Source: Erwinia sorbitola (GTDB lineage Bacteria > Pseudomonadota > Gammaproteobacteria > Enterobacterales > Enterobacteriaceae). Taken from it: DNA of 50,358 bases. The DNA lies in the NCBI RefSeq assembly GCF_009738185.1, contig NZ_CP046510.1, positions 1 to 50,358 of the forward strand, read 5' to 3'. The notes beneath the pieces are model-generated. The model was given only the letters and a program-made list of their open reading frames with translations, did not search any database and had not been told where the DNA came from. Of this stretch, positions 50,326 to 50,358 are shown in pieces. The translations under genes and the position numbers were made by a program. Each line of letters opens with the position of its first letter. The stretch's first letter is position 1.

Positions 50326-50358
50326 CAGTAATATTCCCTGCTGTGCGGCATATGACAA

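Overview
The window looks like all or most of a non-conjugative plasmid from a plant-associated enterobacterium of the Erwinia/Pantoea group. The evidence is a Rep_3-family initiator with iterons, a ParA plus small ribbon-helix-helix partition pair, no transfer genes, and a riboswitch-controlled thiOSGF thiazole operon of the kind known from Erwinia and Pantoea plasmids. Many chromosomal-type enterobacterial genes are also present (hcxA, satP, yhfL, betT, yeaR, sad/ptrR, metNIQ, msrA). Both window ends fall inside one family of 8-bp tandem repeats, which fits a circular molecule opened inside its centromere-like region. This is inference; circularity cannot be shown from one linear sequence.

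Layout. 50.2 kb to 0.44 kb: four perfect octamer arrays plus a degenerate octamer array in the parA leader. 0.46-1.3 kb: parA and its small partner. 1.5-3.6 kb: 16 direct iterons, DnaA boxes, repA and an inverted iteron. 3.7-9.1 kb: hcxA, a periplasmic binding protein with a beta-propeller protein, then an HxlR regulator divergent from an MFS pump. 9.4-11.2 kb: an H-NS paralogue and a long AT-rich non-coding stretch. 11.1-13.0 kb: a loxP-like 13-7-13 palindrome, a second octamer array, a tyrosine recombinase and, 7 bp behind it, a QnrB-like pentapeptide-repeat gene. 13.1-18.3 kb: an AT-rich segment with yhfL, satP and an odd unit of an usher-like outer-membrane protein between two paralogous small secreted proteins. 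18.6-23.6 kb: a redox/detoxification cluster facing a LysR regulator. 23.7-28.5 kb: a decayed resolvase, a MocR regulator divergent from an EamA exporter, and betT. 28.8-31.9 kb: TPP riboswitch and thiOSGF. 32-34.9 kb: small and partly broken genes. 35.1-49.9 kb: GAF-GGDEF-EAL phosphodiesterase, sad/ptrR, DUF1471 pair with TetR, metNIQ, hipBA, msrA and an MFS pump with LysR.

Most interesting points. (1) One octamer family marks the partition region, the parA leader and the start of the recombinase gene, suggesting a single DNA-binding protein (probably the small RHH protein) that links partition and recombination. (2) The usher-like protein lacks both regions that ushers use to engage chaperone-subunit complexes, has no chaperone gene, and sits between two related secreted proteins whose upstream regions are also duplicated. 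(3) A qnr homologue is apparently translated from the recombinase transcript. (4) ThiF has lost its zinc cysteines and gained a rhodanese-like C-terminus.
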